Assembly: GCF_014839805.1 (NCBI RefSeq) | Contig: NC_051126.1 | Span: 9,928,609-9,992,608 of the forward strand | Direction of reading: 5' to 3' | Length of the DNA: 64,000 nt | From: Manduca sexta | Taxonomy: Eukaryota > Arthropoda > Insecta > Lepidoptera > Sphingidae | In this document: positions 10,600 to 22,000 of the stretch, one piece after another | Numbering within the stretch: the stretch's first letter is position 1 | Layout: every line of letters begins with the position of its first letter | Translations under genes and position numbers: made by a program | The notes under the pieces: model-generated | Databases searched by the model: none | What the model was told of the DNA's origin: nothing | The model's input: the letters and a program-made list of their open reading frames with translations, nothing else

Positions 10600-11600
10600 G
10601 ATGTATTGCTTGTTCTATGTTTACAGCTGTTATAAAAATTATGTTTTTTGTGTTATGCAGATTTTGACCATAGTTTCAACTTTGGTCAGATAGGATGAAA
10701 AGAGATAAAAATGGTATTATTATTATTACATAGATGAGTGTACTGTATTGTTAATTATAGCTTGATTATTACCAACAATTTACAGAAATTTATTTATCAA
10801 AATAGATAAAACTTAAACGATACGGTTTTATGTGTAATTAATTCTAATTAACCCTTTTTATCTCTGTTCACTTTCCATGTTGGATGTAAACTATCTCCAT
10901 TCCTATGTTACAAAATGTAAAAAAACTTGTTTGTATTTATTTTTAGCAATTATTAATATGACTTCTTATACTATGTATTAAGATTGTACCTGGTCAATGA
11001 TCCATACTGTTAGAGGTATGAAAAAATTTTAGATGCAAATTGTGGCCTTAGTTTGTGAATGTATAGTTAGGCTTCATTTAAATATTAAATGGACAAATTG
11101 AAAAGGTCTGCTTGTAAGTTTTGAACTATAACACAATCTACATTACACAAAAAATAATACAAACCTACACCAAAGTAGACTGCATTGAAGCACGAAATTT
11201 TTAAAAAAATATAAGTATGGAAACTCCATATATATTTCAGTATTCACACTGATATAAATTTGCTATTTTATTGTTAAATCTGTTGCATTGCAGTCCACCT
11301 TGTGTCCAGTATTACCCTTGGCTTGCTGTATGTAGCTTAACAAAGAATTCTAGTCATTTATATAGCCAATGTATAGCTTAATATTTACTCATTTCATTTT
11401 CATTGGCCTGGAGTGTTCAATATTAATGTATTAATCATGTAATAAGTATAAGACGATCAATGGAAATGATTCTACTAGTTTTAGAAAACCAATATCTGTG
11501 AGTCTGATAATTTAGTATTAATGTTCTGAAATAAATTTGTGTGTTGTTCATTTGACTTTGTTTCTTATTTTAGCTATATTATTAAGTTTTTTTTGTACTG
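10600..11600 (+). other. 3'UTR and downstream region of the FAM234-like gene
   Basis: This AT-rich non-coding sequence follows the TAA. A canonical AATAAA lies at 11530-11535, about 930 nt after the stop, and is a reasonable polyadenylation signal. The same block is present again at 12101-13277 after the gap. Confidence 0.45.
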
Positions 11601-12100
11601 NNNNNNNNNNNNNNNNNNNNNNNNNNNNNNNNNNNNNNNNNNNNNNNNNNNNNNNNNNNNNNNNNNNNNNNNNNNNNNNNNNNNNNNNNNNNNNNNNNNN
11701 NNNNNNNNNNNNNNNNNNNNNNNNNNNNNNNNNNNNNNNNNNNNNNNNNNNNNNNNNNNNNNNNNNNNNNNNNNNNNNNNNNNNNNNNNNNNNNNNNNNN
11801 NNNNNNNNNNNNNNNNNNNNNNNNNNNNNNNNNNNNNNNNNNNNNNNNNNNNNNNNNNNNNNNNNNNNNNNNNNNNNNNNNNNNNNNNNNNNNNNNNNNN
11901 NNNNNNNNNNNNNNNNNNNNNNNNNNNNNNNNNNNNNNNNNNNNNNNNNNNNNNNNNNNNNNNNNNNNNNNNNNNNNNNNNNNNNNNNNNNNNNNNNNNN
12001 NNNNNNNNNNNNNNNNNNNNNNNNNNNNNNNNNNNNNNNNNNNNNNNNNNNNNNNNNNNNNNNNNNNNNNNNNNNNNNNNNNNNNNNNNNNNNNNNNNNN
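11601..12100. other. Assembly gap of 500 N
   Basis: Exactly 500 undetermined bases form a standard arbitrary-length scaffold gap. Sequence on both sides is the same locus, so the true gap may be zero or negative in length. Confidence 0.99.
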
Positions 12101-13277
12101 AATGATTGCAGATTTGGATGGAGATCAATCTCATGAGCTAATCTCATATTATAGCACATTTGTAGCACCTGAGCTTTATACACCAAAGAATTCTAACCCT
12201 CATGACAGTTGGCGCTATCATCCTTCTCGTTAGAGTAATAAGATTAGAGTCTGAATTACCAAAACTGTTTGTTGCTGATATATAAGATGTATTGCTTGTT
12301 CTATGTTTACAGCTGTTATAAAATTATGTTTTTGTGTTATGCAGATTTTGACCATAGTTTCAACTTTGGTCAGATAGGATGAAAAGAGATAAAAATGGTA
12401 TTATTATTATTACATAGATGAGTGTACTGTATTGTTAATTATAGCTTGATTATTACCAACAATTTACAGAAATTTATTTATCAAAATAGATAAAACTTAA
12501 ACGATAGGTTTTATGTGTAATTAATTCTAATTAACCCTTTTTATCTCTGTTCACTTTCCATGTTGGATGTAAACTATCTCCATTCCTATGTTACAAAATG
12601 TAAAAACTTGTTTGTATTTATTTTAGCAATTATTAATATGACTCTTATACTATGTATTAAGATTGTACCTGGTCAATGATCCATACTGTTAGAGGTATGA
12701 AAAATTTTTAGATGCAAATTGTGGCCTTAGTTTGTGAATGTATAGTTAGGCTTCATTTAAATATTAAATGGACAAATTGAAAAGGTCTGCTTGTAAGTTT
12801 TGAACTATAACACAATCTACATTACACAAAAAATGAATACAAACCTACACCAAAGTAGACTGCATTGAAGCACGAAATTATTAAAAATATAAGTATGGAA
12901 ACTCCATATATATTTCAGTATTCACACTGATATAAATTTGCTATTTTATTGTTAAATCTGTTGCATTGCAGTCCACCTTGTGTCCAGTATTACCCTTGGC
13001 TTGCTGTATGTAGCTTAACAAAGAATTCTAGTCATTTATGTAGCCAATGTATAGCTTAATATTTACTCATATCATTTTCATTGGCCTGGAGTGTTCAATA
13101 TTAATGTATTAATCATGTAATAAGTATAAGACGATCAATGGAAATGATTCTACTAGTTTTAGAAACCAATATCTGTGAGTCTGATAATTTAGTATTAATG
13201 TTCTGAAATAAATTTGTGTGTTGTTCATTTGACTTTGTTTCTTATTTTAGCTATATTATTAAGTTTTTTTTGTACTG
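12101..13277 (+). repeat. Second copy of 10416-11600 (contig overlap or alternate haplotype)
   Basis: Starting at AATGATTGCAGATTTGGATG, this segment matches 10416-11600 almost base for base, to the shared end TTTTTTGTACTG. Differences are mainly 1-bp homopolymer indels (for example TATAAAAATTATG versus TATAAAATTATG) and a few substitutions. In the coding tail, GGCGGCTATC in the first copy is GGCGCTATC here and TTCGTT becomes TTCTCGTT, so this copy would end early at WRYHPSR. That fits two uncorrected long-read contig ends or two haplotypes, not a functional paralogue. AATAAA recurs at 13207-13212. Confidence 0.9.
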
Positions 13278-13594
13278 ATCGCTGTTTCAAGTTACCAGTT
13301 CATTGGTTGTTTGTAAGATAGATCTACAAAAAATATATCAATACTTACAACAGTGAAACTACTGTTTATAAAAAAGTTATTATGTAGTTTATCCAAACTC
13401 TTTCATAATATAATCAAAAGGTTGTAAATACGGATAAAACAAAAAAAATATTTTTATAAAAAATCTTTATTTACAAACTATTTCCAATGAAGTATTTCTG
13501 CTTGCATTTTTGTCTTTATACATCTCTTTAGTTAGAGGAGACTTAACGCATTTACATAGGTATAAGGTGATAGATATACACGCTAACATTACGC

Positions 13595-13800
13595 TTTTAT
13601 CGAAGGCTATCGAAGGCCCGAAGGGGTAGGCAGAGATGCAATCAGTGCATCTACTTTTCGCCGAGTTCGTTCCGTCCCATGATGTAATAGAAGGCGAGTC
13701 TCCGAATAATACGCTTAGATGATAGCAGAAAACAAAATATTTTCTGACCCGGGACTCGAATTCAGGACCTCAGAGCAGTGGTCGTACTGCGTACGCTATA
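13595..13800 (-). repeat. tRNA-derived SINE-like element (minus orientation)
   Basis: Reading the minus strand, a box B-like GAGTCCCGGG is followed by AGCAGAAAACAAAATAT-type sequence in plus orientation, the conserved block CATGGGACGGAACG, and a 3' part ending near CCTACCCCTTCGGGCC. The conserved block is shared with 50232-50435 (CATGGGACGGAACACA) and, more degraded, with 39695-39850. This is a dispersed family of about 200 bp with Pol III promoter remnants. Confidence 0.6.
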
Positions 13801-16800
13801 CAATTACGCTACCGAAGCAGTCGGCGAGTCATCATATGGCAATACGTATCATTGTATTGCGGGCTGCATGAGTATAAAAACATTAAATGCACATATAAAA
13901 CAAATGCTTCGCATTTATAACCTTTTTTGTAATCATCGTGAGTTATTTTTCTACAAAATAGTATTTTTAAACCTTGTGGTCAATCAGTCAATCAATCATT
14001 TAAGTGGATGAGAACATTACAAGGCAATATGTAGTTGGCGAAAATCTTCGCTTGAATATTTACATTTATCGACATTTTATTCGTGATTACAAAACGATGT
14101 ATAATTATATCTAATATCACTATATTCTGTGGCGATAAATCAAAGGAAAGATACAAGCCACGTGTGAATATATACTAATAAGTACAATAACTGGTAATTA
14201 TTCCATAATATTACCTGGTTAATAATCATCTAACTGTCATTGTCCTAGTGTAATCTTCGTTATACGCTCACTAAATAATTTACTTTATAAAAAGTACAGT
14301 CTTTAAATATACATTCGAGAAATGCTATCCTCCCTACTAATAAATATTGTATACGTTAAATGACATTCGTCGCCAGAGAAAGCGAGACAAATCTTATAGC
14401 TGAGAAGCATATACAGCATCTATTAGTAAGGCCTTACGAATATCGATGACATTAAAATTTACTGTCACATTCAGATTACAAAAGTTGTTTACAGCTATTA
14501 CAAAATGTTAAAAAGTACATTATTGCATTCACTAGCGGCCTTAATTAAGCGAAGGCCTGGGCAGCAGCTCGTTGTGAGGAAAAAAACTAGATTCAAGGTA
14601 TATATTTTTTTATCATTCTTCTTACCTGACATCCTTTGATCAGTCGGTTTTTTATCACTTCTTACAACTAATTCTACTTTATACATTATAATAGCGTCTA
14701 CCAATTGTATCAAAGTGACGTAAAGGAATTATAGTAAATCCGACATCAACAACATTATATGATATCGACAACTATGACTAATGGAATGACAATATTAAAA
14801 TCTCTCATCCTTTTAGGCAACAGGCTGCGCCAAGAGAATAAATACATCCAAAAAGTCCGCACCTTACTTTGTGCAGTTGAATAGAAAGTTATTTTTATTT
14901 CTTACCACTTATACATAATATTTACAAATAACATGCCGAGTTTCCCGCGCATTCCTTTGTTACTGCGCGAATAAACCAATACTGTAGTTCCATACACGTA
15001 ACGTGTGAAAATTAGCGCTACAAACATACAGTCTACACAACAGGTGTGTTCACATTTGCTACGTAAAAATAGTTTAATGTTTTCTGTCTTACTGCTGTAG
15101 GGAGCATTTTTAAACGCTAGGTGTATGTTCCCGCATCCGCGTAGATTTTGCATGACATGTTCCCCAAATTGGTGTTGCGCGCTTAAAAACACAACACGTG
15201 TGAGAGCCGCAGTAAACCTATCAAAATTAGGCGCAAACATGTTTTATAACAATCATGATTAACACGTTAACGTGTTATCTTTGTTAGTGTTCGCTCTATA
15301 GGCCCAATTTCGAGAAATATAAAAGCTATAATCACAATGTAGCTTTTTTGTAGTTTGATTACAAAAAAAGGATAAATAGATATGCATATCTTATACTAAA
15401 TAGTAAAAATCCTCGTGGTACGGCTATCCGAGTATATCATCTCAATACAGAAAACTTAACAATTCGAAATTAAAAATAGTGCATTTTACAGGATTTATTT
15501 TTCAAATCCTCAAAAATATAATCAAATTCTAAACACTTCTAAAGTACAGAACGATAAAACTGTTGTAACGCTCGATTGTAAATAAATCAAACATTTCTCA
15601 TTTAAAATTTAAATCGATTCAAATAGCGAAAATTTTGGGTCCGCCTGGGCGGCAAGAACCTAAGTTAGTTCACTAGCTACTAACATATATATCTGGGGCA
15701 TGATTCCCTACGACAATGCCAAACTCGTAACACGGCGTGTTTTGTTAACTTCGTGTTATGAGTGTGTAAGGGTATTTTGTATGCCAATTTGACATTTCAT
15801 GAACACGATGAGGTGTGACACATCCTTACGGGCATGTTACGAATTGTCAAAATAACGTGCGGCAATCCAGCGCGTCTATGCGCGTTTAGACAAATTAATT
15901 ATTTAGATACAACGACTGTATAATTTCTATTGACGATAGTATCCTCTTTACATCGTGAAAACTCAAATATAATATTCTACCTTATCAGAAACAAAACAAA
16001 CATAAATCCTAAATGATCGAATTAATATTCAAACCTATGTTTTTGTATCTTGATAGTCAAATTTGTGTTATGGGCTCAGCGGTGAAAAATAAGCTACTTT
16101 ACTACTGGCAACCCGACTTTTGACGACAATTGAGGTCAATCAAGTTTATTTTTTATTACTTCGATGTAATATTTCTATTAGTAAATAGATAGGCCAAACT
16201 AATATAAAACACTAATGAAGGTATCTTTTAAACAATGTTTTCTTAATTATGTACATTACAATTAATACTATGTAGTTTCTTTGTGGTGAAAGTTTTGTAC
16301 CTATAAAGTTTGATAACAATAAAGATTATTGAAGAAATTTTACTAGTTATACATTATTGTTGTTATAAGTAATTGGTAGATGTCTTAATCAAGGGCTTAG
16401 CCAGCTTTAAATTAAATATCAAAAATCTTCTAAATGTGAATATCGATCCAGGGAAACAAAGCAAAATTTCATGTAGGTAATCCCAATAATTTTACACAAT
16501 TACAAACAAAAGTGTGTAATCATGTTAAATCTAAAATTGTTTCTACAAACACTTCCTTTTTTATTTTAGAGACCAAAGGCATCTTACATTGAATACTAAT
16601 GTTAACAAAACTGATAATATCAAATGTAATAATAAAATAATTTCTTTTACAGGATAGTGAATGTAATGCAAGATATTCCAAATAAATAATAGTAAAATAT
16701 ACTCAGTTTTAACAACACATTATTTTTGTTTTATTTTTATTTGTTGTTCAGTCTTAGATAACATAATAAACTTAAGTAAAATTTCTATACATGAGTTTGA

Positions 16801-17194
16801 ATGTTTGTTAATTAATCAGTTTCACCTTAATAACTAAATGAATTTTTATGAAATATGGTACTCAGACAGTGAGCTGTGGATTGAATAAAGTACTTTTTAT
16901 TCCAAAAAGATTAATGCCGGTTGAGCGGCAAATAGAAGTTACTAGGTAATAGAGCTATAATTTTTAAAAATAACGTTTAATAGGCAATATACACTTATTT
17001 TAATTATTGTTGGTAAGTCTGTTATATGTGAGTGTCTGTCTTAATAGTTATAAGGTGTCTACGGCAATAGTCTATTTCTATAGCCAAGTTAAACTGTGTC
17101 CATGCACTGATGTGTACCAGTTTAGAGGAAATTGTAACTAGCGTAATTACTTTATAAGACCTAAAATCTTTGTCTCATTCTGAAACCTACTGTG

Positions 17195-17310
17195 GAACGT
17201 CATATAGTGCTTTACAATTCAAAGTTCCGGATGGCATTGTAACTGTTTATGGGCGGTCGTATCGCTTATCATCAGGTAAACGGCATCCTCGTCACATTAT
17301 TTAACTAAAT
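17195..17310 (-). repeat. Partial copy of interspersed repeat family C
   Basis: It contains TATGGGCGGTCGTATCGC and TATCATCAGGTAAACGGC, matching the 3' part of the fuller copy at 38825-39110 (ATGGGCGGCCGCATCGC, TATCATCAGGCGAACGGC). It is followed by an A-rich end. It is truncated to about 115 bp. Confidence 0.6.
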
Positions 17311-18265
17311 AAAAAAAGAATTTGAGTTAATGCCTTGTCGATTTTGCAACAAATTTTATAATGGAAGGTCCGTAGAATTCCTATTAATATACGTTGTTAG
17401 CGCTAATTTAACATAAACTGCATAAGCACAACAGCATTTACTATTATTCATATAACAGCATTCGTGTAAAATCTTCAGTAGCATTCAATATATCAATTCA
17501 ATTCAATTTTTAAAATGTGGCTTTAGTAAACAAATCAAGTAAATAAGTCTATGACATTGACATTTGACAATCATTTTGAAGTAATATTTTTTCGTTTGAA
17601 AACAATCACAGTCTACAGAAATTTCTTTAAATTATTTTTATATTCCTTTCATGTTTCTTACATTTAAGTGTATATAAAAATGGGATTAAATAAAGTTTGG
17701 CAGTGATTTATTCGAGTTATATCATTTAATATCACGAATACAAACAAAAAAAAGCCTTTTCAAAAAAACCGATACTTGCCGATTCGAGGGGATGAAAGAT
17801 TTCTGAACGCATTAACACATCGTAATATAAAAAATATTAAGCATAGACAACCTATCGTACGGCATACACAATACCTATTTTTCAATTACACATCGTGGCG
17901 CGTGTATGAAACGCGTTTGTGTTTAGAGCTTGTTTTGACAACACGCGTTTACGGTGTGTTTTCGCGAGTAGCATAGGGAATCAACCTACTGAGCAATACA
18001 AACGATGAGGTTATCGATATAAATTTAAAAATAACTTTTTAAAACTGCTACCATAACACATACTTTTGGAGAGAAATTAAAATTATTATTTTCGGATGAC
18101 TAGTCTGTTAGGAATATTATAGTAATAATTATAGCAGGTATTATTATTGGCAAAACGATTCGTTTGTGTATGTATGATATGGAGTGATTATTTTGCTCAA
18201 GTTGATAGATTTTTTGATTATATACATACACACGTTTCGTAAATAGTGCTATAGTCTATACAATG

Positions 18266-18271
18266 TTTATT
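18266..18271 (-). terminator. Polyadenylation signal of the Tudor gene
   Basis: TTTATT on the plus strand is AATAAA on the minus strand. It lies 48 nt downstream of the stop codon at 18321-18319, implying a very short 3'UTR of roughly 65-80 nt. Confidence 0.6.
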
Positions 18272-18318
18272 GTAGATCATACTCCTCGTAAGTCATAACG
18301 AAATTAGGAACTAAAATT

Positions 18319-19000
18319 TTAGGGTACCACCATTTTTTGTTGCACATTTTTGTCAGGGATCACTTCATACTCTACTAGGTCGATCAGTTTTTGCGCCGCC
18401 AGTTGCTCGGCTATGCTGTACCCTTCCTCGTCGAACAACTCCACGGTTATTTCGTCATAGTCACGTGCACTGAAAAGAAAACGTAATGGTTAGTGAGCTA
18501 AACTTCTAATCTAATCGTAATCCCACGGGCCACACAAGCCAAATGTTGGTTATTAGTTTTAGCCCGCGGTACCACCTGCGTTAGTCACAGCAATATATAA
18601 GATTGTATCTTCCCATTTTAGTTCCTATATCTAAATCTGCTCTTTGTATTATTATTGTACATAATAAGTATAACGTTAGGTGGCAGCGGGTGGCGCGGGT
18701 GTGGTGTGTGGTGTGCGGCATGCGGCGTGCGGCGTGCGGCGTGCGGTGTGTAGTGTGTGTGTGTGGTGTGTAGTGTGTGTGTGTGGTGTGTAGTATGTAT
18801 GTGGTGTGTAGTGTGTGGTGTGTGTGGTGTGTGTGGTGTGTAGTTTGTGGTGTGTGTGGTGTGTGTGTGTGTGTGTGGTGTGTGTGTGTGTGTGTGGTGT
18901 GTGTGGTGTGTGGTGTGTGTGTGGTGTGTGTGGTGTGTGTGGTGTGTGGTGTGTGTGGTGTGTGGTGTGTGTGGTGTGTGTGTTGTGTGTGTTGTGTGTG

Positions 19001-19072
<72 letters not shown>

Positions 19073-22000
19073 CGTGTGTGTGGTGTGTGTGTGGTGTGTG
19101 TGGTGTACTGACACGACGTGCGCGTCGAGCGCGCGGTTGAAGGCGCGGTCGGTGAGCGCGCGGCGCGCGGCGCCCCACAGCTGCGTGAGTCGCGGCCGCG
19201 CGCACGCCCGCCAGCACGCAGTGTACAGTGGTGTGTGGCGTGTGTGTGGTGTGTGTGTGGTGTGTGTGGTGTACTGACACGACGTGCGCGTCGAGCGCGC
19301 GGTTGAAGGCGCGGTCGGTGAGCGCGCGGCGCGCGGCGCCCCACAGCTGCGAGTCGCGGCCGCGCGCGCACGCCCGCCAGCACGCAGTGTACAGTGGTGT
19401 GTGTGGCGTGTGTGTGGTGTGTGTGTGTGGTGTGTGTGGTGTACTGACACGACGTGCGCGTCGAGCGCGCGGTTGAAGGCGCGGTCGGTGAGCGCGGCGC
19501 GCGGCGCCCCACAGCTGCGAGTCGCGGCCGCGCGCACGCCCGCCAGCACGCAGTGTACAGTGGTGTGTGGCGTGTGTGTGGTGTGTGTGTGGTGTGTGTG
19601 GTGTACTGACACGACACCTCGTCGAGCGCGCGGTTGAAGGCGCGGTCGGTGAGCGCGCGGCGCGCGGCGCCCCACAGCTGCGAGTCGCGGCCGCGCGCGC
19701 GCACGCCCGCCAGCACGCAGTGTACAGTGGTGTGTGGCGTGTGTGTGGTGTGTGTGTGGTGTGTGTGGTGTACTGACACGACGTGCGCGTCGAGCGCGCG
19801 GTTGAAGGCGCGGTCGGTGAGCGCGCGGCGCGGCGCCCCACAGCTGCGAGTCGCGGCCGCGCGCGCGCACGCCCGCCAGCACGCAGTGTACAGTGGTGTG
19901 TGGCGTGTGTGTGGTGTGTGTGTGGTGTGTGTGGTGTACTGACACGACGTGCGCGTCGAGCGCGCGGTTGAAGGCGCGGTCGGTGAGCGCGCGGCGCGCG
20001 GCGCCCCACAGCTGCGAGTCGCGGCCGCGCGCGCGCACGCCCGCCAGCACGCAGTGTACAGTGGTGTGTGGCGTGTGTGTGGTGTGTGTGTGGTGTGTGT
20101 GTGGTGTGTGTGGTGTACTGACACGACGTGCGCGTCGAGCGCGCGGTTGAAGGCGCGGTCGGTGAGCGCGCGGCGCGCGGCGCCCCACAGCTGCGAGTCG
20201 CGGCCGCGCGCGCACGCCCGCCAGCACGCAGTGTACAGTGGTGTGTGGCGTGTGTGTGGTGTGTGTGTGGTGTGTGTGGTGTACTGACACGACGTGCGCG
20301 TCGAGCGCGCGGTTGAAGGCGCGGTCGGTGAGCGCGCGGCGCGCGGCGCCCCACAGCTGCGAGTCGCGGCCGCGCGCGCACGCCCGCCAGCACGCAGTGT
20401 ACAGTGGTGTGTGGCGTGTGTGTGGTGTGTGTGTGGTGTGTGTGGTGTACTGATACGACGTGCGCGTCGAGCGCGCGGTTGAAGGCGCGGTCGGTGAGCG
20501 CGCGGCGCGCGGCGCCCCACAGCTGCGAGTCGCGGCCGCGCGCGCACGCCCGCCAGCACGCAGTGTACAGTGGTGTGTGGCGTGTGTGTGGTGTGTGTGT
20601 GGTGTGTGTGGTGTACTGACACGACGTGCGCGTCGAGCGCGCGGTTGAAGGCGCAGTCGGTGAGCGCGCGGCGCGCGGCGCCCCACAGCTGCGAGTCGCG
20701 GCCGCGCGCGCACGCCCGCCAGCACGCAGTGTACAGTGGTGTGTGGCGTGTGTGTGGTGTGTGTGTGGTGTGTGTGGTGTACTGACACGACGTGCGCGTC
20801 GAGCGCGCGGTTGAAGGCGCGGTCGGTGAGCGCGCGGCGCGCGGCGCCCCACAGCTGCGAGTCGCGGCCGCGCGCGCACGCCCGCCAGCACGCAGTGTAC
20901 AGTGGTGTGTGGGGTGTGTGTGTGGTGTGTGTGTGGTGTGTGTGGTGTACTGACACGACGTGCGCGTCGAGCGCGCGGTTGAAGGCGCGGTCGGTGAGCG
21001 CGCGGCGCGCGGCGCCCCACAGCTGCGAGTCGCGGCCGCGCGCGCACGCCCGCCAGCACGCAGTGTACAGTGGTGTGTGGCGTGTGTGTGGTGTGTGTGT
21101 GGTGTGTGTGGTGTACTGACACGACGTGCGCGTCGAGCGCGCGGTTGAAGGCGCGGTCGGTGAGCGCGCGGCGCGCGGCGCCCACAGCTGCGAGTCGCGG
21201 CCGCGCGCGCACGCCCGCCAGCACGCAGTGTACAGTGGTGTGTGGCGTGTGTGTGGTGTGTGTGTGGTGTGTGTGGTGTACTGACACGACGTGCGCGTCG
21301 AGCGCGCGGTTGAAGGCGCAGTCGGTGAGCGCGCGGCGCGCGGCGCCCCACAGCTGCGAGTCGCGGCCGCGCGCACGCCCGCCAGCACGCAGTGTACAGT
21401 GGTGTGTGGCGTGTGTGTGGTGTGTGTGTGGTGTGTGTGGTGTACTGACACGACGTGCGCGTCGAGCGCGCGGTTGAAGGCGCGGTCGGTGAGCGCGCGG
21501 CGCGCGGCGCCCACAGCTGCGAGTCGCGGCCGCGCGCGCACGCCCGCCAGCACGCAGTGTACAGTGGTGTGTGGCGTGTGTGTGGTGTGTGTGTGTGGTG
21601 TGTGTGGTGTACTGACACGACGTGCGCGTCGAGCGCGCGGTTGAAGGCGCGGTCGGTGAGCGCGCGGCGCGCGGCGCCCCACAGCTGCGAGTCGCGGCCG
21701 CGCGCGCGCACGCCCGCCAGCACACAGCGCAGTGCCTGCATCGGCAGCCACTGGTACCGCGCCTCCAGCACCTTTATCTGGTCCTCCTTCACCCACAGTA
21801 TCGTGCCGTAGTCTATGTACTGCACCTGAGACGACATACAATATAATCCATCACATTATTTTAACGAAAAACGATAGGTGAGCAAGCATAAACATAAAAT
21901 AACGTACCTCAACGTTTTGATCTGCGCGAGTGACGGACAGGACGCGAGCGCGGTACCAGTTACCGTCCATGGGGTACAGCGCGGCTACCAGCTCACCTGG

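Larger units (their letters stand above)
13278..18265. other. Intergenic region between FAM234 and the Tudor gene
   Basis: No gene is convincingly supported. A minus-strand segment at about 14629-14705 ends at a perfect donor (TCAG|GTAAGA reading the minus strand) and is open, but I could not find partner exons. TTTATT at about 13461, a minus-strand AATAAA, might mark a 3' end. GC-richer blocks at 14930-15240, 15640-15870 and 17850-17975 look like repeats. The last two share a GATTCCCTA / TAGGGAATC motif in opposite orientation. A SINE and a family C fragment are listed separately. Confidence 0.4.

Noticed and set aside
11537..12186. ORFs across the N gap
   Set aside because: They consist of undetermined bases and have no meaning.
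12101..13277. True tandem duplication of the FAM234 3' end
   Set aside because: Near-identity, homopolymer-type differences and the 500-N gap point to unmerged contig ends.
19113..21721. CRISPR-like array
   Set aside because: Units are 166 bp with coding and microsatellite content, there are no unique spacers, and the genome is eukaryotic.
18581..21841. Three overlapping minus-strand ORFs of over 1000 codons
   Set aside because: They are the exon/intron tandem array read through in all frames. Only 21617-21825 is supported as exon.
18777..21846. Many plus-strand ORFs rich in Val/Cys or Arg/Ala
   Set aside because: They are shadows of the GT-rich and GC-rich array with no domain and no start/stop logic.
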